This document shows positions 6,121-8,530 of a DNA stretch of 8,530 bases, piece after piece. The notes under the pieces are model-generated. The model ran no database searches. It was not told the origin of the DNA and saw nothing but the letters and a program-made list of their open reading frames with translations. The stretch lies in the NCBI GenBank assembly GCA_003131665.1, contig PKWA01000091.1, positions 754 to 9,283 of the forward strand, read 5' to 3'. A program made the translations under genes and the position numbers. How positions within the stretch are numbered: the stretch's first letter is position 1; each line of letters starts with the position of its first letter. The stretch comes from Acidimicrobiaceae bacterium. Lineage in GTDB: Bacteria; Actinomycetota; Acidimicrobiia; Acidimicrobiales; RAAP-2.

Positions 6121-6501
6121 ATGCAGATACCGGACGAACTTCGCTACTCCAGTGATCACGAATGGGCCCAACGTGAGGGTGAGCGCGTGCGCGTGGGCAT
6201 CACCGACTACGCCCAAGACGCCCTGGGTGACGTTGTCTTCGTCGATCTGCCCAAGGTCGGCGCCACGGTAAGCGCCAGAGGCGTCATCGGCGAAGTCGAG
6301 TCCACCAAATCGGTGTCGGAGATTTACGCCCCGGTGTCCGGGAATGTCACAGCGGTGAACGACGCGCTGCGCTCCTCGCCCGAATTAGTGAATAGTGATC
6401 CTTACGGTGCGGGCTGGATCTGTGAGATTGAGACAAGTTCACCCAGCGACTTCGACGCACTTCTAGACGCCCCCGGTTACCGCGCCCTGACGACCTCGTA
6501 G
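6121..6501 (+). CDS. gcvH: Glycine cleavage system H protein
   Basis: Lipoyl carrier of the glycine cleavage system. It shuttles the aminomethyl group from the P protein (GcvP) to the T protein (GcvT) and is reoxidised by the L protein, feeding one-carbon units into tetrahydrofolate. The 126-residue product matches the family length and motifs: LRYSSDHEWA near the start, VGITDYAQDALGDVVFVDLP, then VIGEVESTKSVSEIYAPVSG with the lipoylated Lys63, and NSDPYGAGWICEI near the end. The open frame extends upstream into pgsA, but ATG 6121 gives the normal H-protein N-terminus and follows a TAAGTT box. The other glycine cleavage genes are not in the window, as is common in Actinobacteria, where gcvH sits beside the garA-like gene. 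Confidence 0.97.
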   Translation: MQIPDELRYSSDHEWAQREGERVRVGITDYAQDALGDVVFVDLPKVGATVSARGVIGEVESTKSVSEIYAPVSGNVTAVNDALRSSPELVNSDPYGAGWICEIETSSPSDFDALLDAPGYRALTTS

Positions 6502-6527
6502 CCCCGACAGCGTTTTCCAAAGTTCAC

Positions 6528-6533
6528 TAGTGT
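6528..6533 (+). promoter_or_regulatory. Possible leaderless -10 box for the FHA gene (TAGTGT)
   Basis: TAGTGT ends eight bases before GTG 6541. It favours GTG 6541 over GTG 6532, which lies inside the box. An alternative is AAAGTT (6519-6524) ending eight bases before GTG 6532, but it lacks the leading T. Confidence 0.35.
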
Positions 6534-6540
6534 GAGTCAC

Positions 6541-7005
6541 GTGAACTGCCGACGCTGTGGAGAGATACTCAACGCCAACGCGAATTTCTGCTGGTCCTGC
6601 GGTGCTCCCCAACACGAGGCCACGTCACCCGAGACGATTGCGGTACCGGTCGTCAGTGCGCCCGACGCGATGCACCCAGACGCCAACCGAGGACCGCAAG
6701 GTGAACACCGTGACGAATTGGTGATCGCCGCGGGACCTCAAGCGGGCACTCGGATCGAGCTCGCGAAAGACGTGACGACGGTGGGTCGACACGAGGCGAG
6801 TGATCTTTTACTCGACGACGTCTCGGTTTCACGTCATCACGCGGTCTTTACCCGCACGGCGAGCGGACGAATTACGTTGCGTGATCTCAACTCGCTCAAT
6901 GGCACCTACGTCAACGGACGGCGCGTCGAAGAGACGACCCTGCACTCCGCCGACGAAGTGCAGATTGGCAAATTCAAACTGGTTTTTTGGGAGGCGACAC
7001 GATGA
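6541..7005 (+). CDS. Zinc-ribbon FHA-domain protein, GarA/OdhI-like
   Basis: A 154-residue cytoplasmic regulator. FHA domains bind phosphothreonine. GarA and OdhI use theirs to inhibit 2-oxoglutarate dehydrogenase and to adjust glutamate enzymes, and are switched off when protein kinases phosphorylate an N-terminal Thr. Seen here: a zinc ribbon at residues 3-20 (Cys3, Cys6, Cys17, Cys20; CxxC-x10-CxxC), a linker, then an FHA domain from about 60 to the end. The FHA domain has the phosphopeptide-binding residues Arg83 (VGRHE), Ser97 (VSVSRHH) and Asn120 (SLNGTYVNG), and an end nearly identical to GarA (DEVQIGKFKLVF). Thr32 in PETIAVP may correspond to the first Thr of the GarA ETTSVF switch, but the match is weak. 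Mycobacterial GarA has no zinc ribbon. The start could also be GTG 6532, three residues longer. The stop overlaps the ATG of the MerR gene (ATGA). Confidence 0.9.
   Translation: MNCRRCGEILNANANFCWSCGAPQHEATSPETIAVPVVSAPDAMHPDANRGPQGEHRDELVIAAGPQAGTRIELAKDVTTVGRHEASDLLLDDVSVSRHHAVFTRTASGRITLRDLNSLNGTYVNGRRVEETTLHSADEVQIGKFKLVFWEATR
6990..6994 (+). promoter_or_regulatory. Ribosome-binding site for the MerR gene (GGAGG)
   Basis: GGAGG lies inside the end of the FHA coding region with seven bases to ATG 7002. It fixes that start over the upstream in-frame TTG 6987 and shows that the genome uses Shine-Dalgarno initiation where genes overlap and cannot be leaderless. Confidence 0.8.
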
Positions 7006-7778
7006 GCGTCAGTCAAGGTGGTATGCGCATCGGTGAAGTGCACGCGCAGTTGCGCAAACTTTTTCCGGACGTCGAACTATCCAAGATTCGCTACTACGAA
7101 GACAAGGGACTGGTGCAGCCGAGCCGGAGCCGCAAGGGCTACCGTCTGTACTCTGAGCGCGACGTCGACTGTCTGCGCGAGGCGATTCGCCTCGCCCAAG
7201 AGGAGTTCGTGCCGTTGCGCGTGGTGCGCTTGCGACTCATTGAACAGGGCCTTCTGGTAGTGCCGAACGTGACGCACTCCGGGCGTCATGCGGCTCGTGA
7301 AGCCACGATGAGCGTGGTGAGCGCACCCGCGCCCGCGCCGCGCCCGGGATTGAGCGTCGTGGCACCGGAGTCCGCGGATTCGGTGTCGACGCCGATAAAG
7401 CAGTACTTCACTCTCGACGAATTGATCGCCACGTTGGGTCTCACGGCCGAAGAGTTCAATCAGATTCAGTCGCTGGGGCTCGTGACGCCGCACGAGGTCG
7501 AAGGTGAGGCCACGTTCAGCGCTTTTGACGTGCGCGTCGCGGCCTACGCGCGCGCGTTGCTCTCGCGTGGCGTCGACGCCCGGCTTCTCGGTTCTCTTCG
7601 GCGCATTGCTGAACGCGAGTTCGGCGTCATCGATGAGTTAACGCGTCCGCTGCGTAGTGTCAATAACGAACGACTGCGTGTCCAATCCCTCACCGACGTC
7701 GCCGACGTTGCTCGAGAAGTCACCGCGCTTTGCAACGTACTGGTTGAACGCGAACTCTCGGCGCACTTGAGCCTCTAG
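7002..7778 (+). CDS. MerR-family transcriptional regulator, Rv1828-like
   Basis: A 258-residue DNA-binding protein. Residues 8 to about 77 form a MerR winged helix: MRIGEVHAQL, then the family hallmark SKIRYYEDKGLVQPSRSRKGYR, then YSERDVDCLREAIRLAQ. A Pro/Ala-rich linker (about 90-128) leads to a second helical domain from about Tyr135 (YFTLDELIATLGLTAEEFNQIQSLGLV) that looks like another winged helix. This two-part form matches M. tuberculosis Rv1828, placed between garA and Rv1829, as here. The visible part has only two Cys (near 63 and the C-terminal end) and no metal-binding Cys set like that of MerR or SoxR, so a metal or redox effector is not indicated. The ATG overlaps the FHA stop by four bases and has a GGAGG site, so translation is coupled to the FHA gene. 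Target genes are unknown; self-regulation of the cluster is possible. Confidence 0.92.
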   Translation: MSVSQGGMRIGEVHAQLRKLFPDVELSKIRYYEDKGLVQPSRSRKGYRLYSERDVDCLREAIRLAQEEFVPLRVVRLRLIEQGLLVVPNVTHSGRHAAREATMSVVSAPAPAPRPGLSVVAPESADSVSTPIKQYFTLDELIATLGLTAEEFNQIQSLGLVTPHEVEGEATFSAFDVRVAAYARALLSRGVDARLLGSLRRIAEREFGVIDELTRPLRSVNNERLRVQSLTDVADVAREVTALCNVLVERELSAHLSL

Positions 7779-7804
7779 ACACCCTTCGTCGCAGAGTCGG
7801 GGTC

Positions 7805-7810
7805 TAGGCT
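7805..7810 (+). promoter_or_regulatory. Leaderless -10 box for the bifunctional nuclease gene (TAGGCT)
   Basis: TAGGCT in the 38-base gap after the MerR gene ends seven bases before ATG 7817. There is no purine-rich ribosome-binding site in between (the spacer is GGCCCC). Confidence 0.5.
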
Positions 7811-7816
7811 GGCCCC

Positions 7817-8335
7817 ATGATTGAGGTGGTACTCCGCGCGGTACGCGTTGACGTGGGGTCCTCGACGCCGCTGTTGCTGCTCGAGGAGGTAGGGGGCGAG
7901 CGTGTGCTCCCGATCTACATTGGCGCGCCCGAGGCGGCGGCCATCGCGTACGCCTTGCAAGGAGTGACGTCGCCGCGCCCGATGTCGCACGATCTACTCG
8001 GTCAGGTCGTGAGTGCTCTGGGTGCGAAGCTGTTCTCGGTGGAAGTCACCGAGTTGGTTGACAACACGTACTTCGCCAATCTGCGCCTGATCCGCTCGGG
8101 CGAGGAGATCGTCGTCAGCGCCCGTCCGAGTGACGCGGTGGCTTTGGCTCTTCGCGTGGGTTCGCCGATACTGATCAGCGACGACCTGATGGCCGCGGAG
8201 GGGCGGGTGATGAAATTAGCGTACGACGAAGAAGACGAGGAGTACGTGGAACTGGACTCACCGAACGAGGCCGATCTGGTCGCGCAGCTTCGAGAGTTTC
8301 TCGACCAAGTGAAGCCTGAGGACTTCGATACGTGA
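7817..8335 (+). CDS. Bifunctional nuclease family protein (DUF151), Rv1829-like
   Basis: A 172-residue cytoplasmic protein of the BFN/DUF151 family. Plant and Thermotoga members have been linked to nuclease activity, while the role of actinobacterial members such as Rv1829 is not established. Family motifs seen: LLLLEEVGGERVLPIYIGAPEA-type block (20-41), ALQGVTSPRPMSHDLL (47-62), LVDNTYFANLRL (80-91) and SARPSDAVALALR (101-113). The domain ends near residue 120 with SPILISDDLM. The rest is an acidic tail (DEEDEEYVELD) with a closing helix. There is no UVR motif at the C-terminus, which some family members have. The gene lies 38 bases after the MerR gene, has its own leaderless-type promoter, and its stop overlaps the next start (GTGA). 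Family is certain; biochemical activity is not. Confidence 0.93.
   Translation: MIEVVLRAVRVDVGSSTPLLLLEEVGGERVLPIYIGAPEAAAIAYALQGVTSPRPMSHDLLGQVVSALGAKLFSVEVTELVDNTYFANLRLIRSGEEIVVSARPSDAVALALRVGSPILISDDLMAAEGRVMKLAYDEEDEEYVELDSPNEADLVAQLREFLDQVKPEDFDT
8318..8322 (+). promoter_or_regulatory. Ribosome-binding site for the last gene (GAGGA)
   Basis: GAGGA with nine bases to GTG 8332, inside the end of the nuclease gene. Together with the GTGA overlap it supports translational coupling. Confidence 0.5.
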
Positions 8336-8530
8336 GTCGGGCCCTTAAGTCACTCGCCATTTTCTTCGCCTTTGTCGCCATTTACACCTTGAGCCGCCAC
8401 GTCATCGACTCTTCTAACACCACGACCACCACTTCGACCACGGTGCCGGTGACCAGTACCTCTCTGGCCAACACGACGTGTCACTCGTCGGACTTTTCGG
8501 GCGTCTACAACGAGGGTGAGGGAGCGGCGG
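8332..8530 (+). CDS. Membrane-anchored or secreted protein, N-terminal part (possibly DUF4232)
   Basis: I translated from GTG 8332; 66 codons are open to the window edge. Residues 1-6 are basic (MSRALK). Residues 7-20 form one hydrophobic segment (SLAIFFAFVAIYTL) that could be a signal anchor or an uncleaved signal peptide; no lipobox Cys or AxA site is clear. Next comes a Thr/Ser-rich extracellular-type linker (TTTTTSTTVPVTSTS), then CHSSDFSGVYNEGEGAA. A Cys followed by D-[FL] and a Gly/Ala-rich stretch is how DUF4232 domains often begin after such a linker in actinobacterial secreted proteins, but too little is visible to be sure. The start overlaps the nuclease stop (GTGA) and has GAGGA upstream, so it is probably co-translated with that gene. 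Confidence 0.75.
   Translation, partial: MSRALKSLAIFFAFVAIYTLSRHVIDSSNTTTTTSTTVPVTSTSLANTTCHSSDFSGVYNEGEGAA

Overview
The window reads as chromosomal DNA of a moderately GC-rich actinobacterium, most likely of the class Acidimicrobiia or a relative. The main evidence is a gene order that I recognise from Actinobacteria: a CDP-alcohol phosphatidyltransferase (pgsA type), gcvH, a GarA/OdhI-like FHA protein, an Rv1828-like MerR regulator and an Rv1829-like bifunctional nuclease. Mycobacterium tuberculosis has the same series at about Rv1822-Rv1829. Supporting signs are a TPR protein resembling Rv1691 and a membrane-anchored protein with a Thr-rich linker. The assignment rests on recognition from memory, not on a search.

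Layout. 1-401 (minus): the N-terminal part of glucose-6-phosphate isomerase (pgi), cut by the window edge. 517-1152 (minus): a CADD-like haem-oxygenase-fold diiron protein that keeps the Tyr and Lys known to be consumed in p-aminobenzoate formation by chlamydial CADD. 1283-2602 (plus): a TPR protein with a long basic disordered head. 2599-3726 (minus): a family VIII esterase/beta-lactamase-like serine hydrolase, preceded in the same direction by a DinB-fold protein (3773-4339). 4434-5483 (plus): DhnA-type class I fructose-bisphosphate aldolase (fbaB). Then all on plus: pgsA-like (5499-6110), gcvH (6121-6501), zinc-ribbon FHA protein (6541-7005), MerR (7002-7778), bifunctional nuclease (7817-8335) and the start of a membrane-anchored protein (8332 to the edge). 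No gene-free stretch exceeds 300 bases; the longest gaps are 130 (1153-1282), 115 (402-516) and 94 bases (4340-4433), and they hold promoters and two short dyads. I see no tRNA, rRNA, CRISPR, insertion sequence or phage gene.

How the genes fit together. Pgi and FbaB are two steps of glycolysis/gluconeogenesis. GcvH carries the lipoyl arm of the glycine cleavage system, which supplies one-carbon units to folate; a CADD-like enzyme would make a folate precursor. GarA-type FHA proteins control 2-oxoglutarate and glutamate metabolism in relatives. A link among these is inference only.

The most striking shared signal is regulatory. Eight of eleven gene starts have a TANNNT -10-like hexamer ending 6-8 bases before the start codon, the layout expected of leaderless transcripts. 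The two genes that overlap their upstream neighbour have purine-rich ribosome-binding sites instead. I did not find a clearly new multi-gene system. The best leads are the CADD-like enzyme, which has an Asp-to-Glu change at a metal ligand, the leaderless promoter set, and the zinc-ribbon/GarA fusion.
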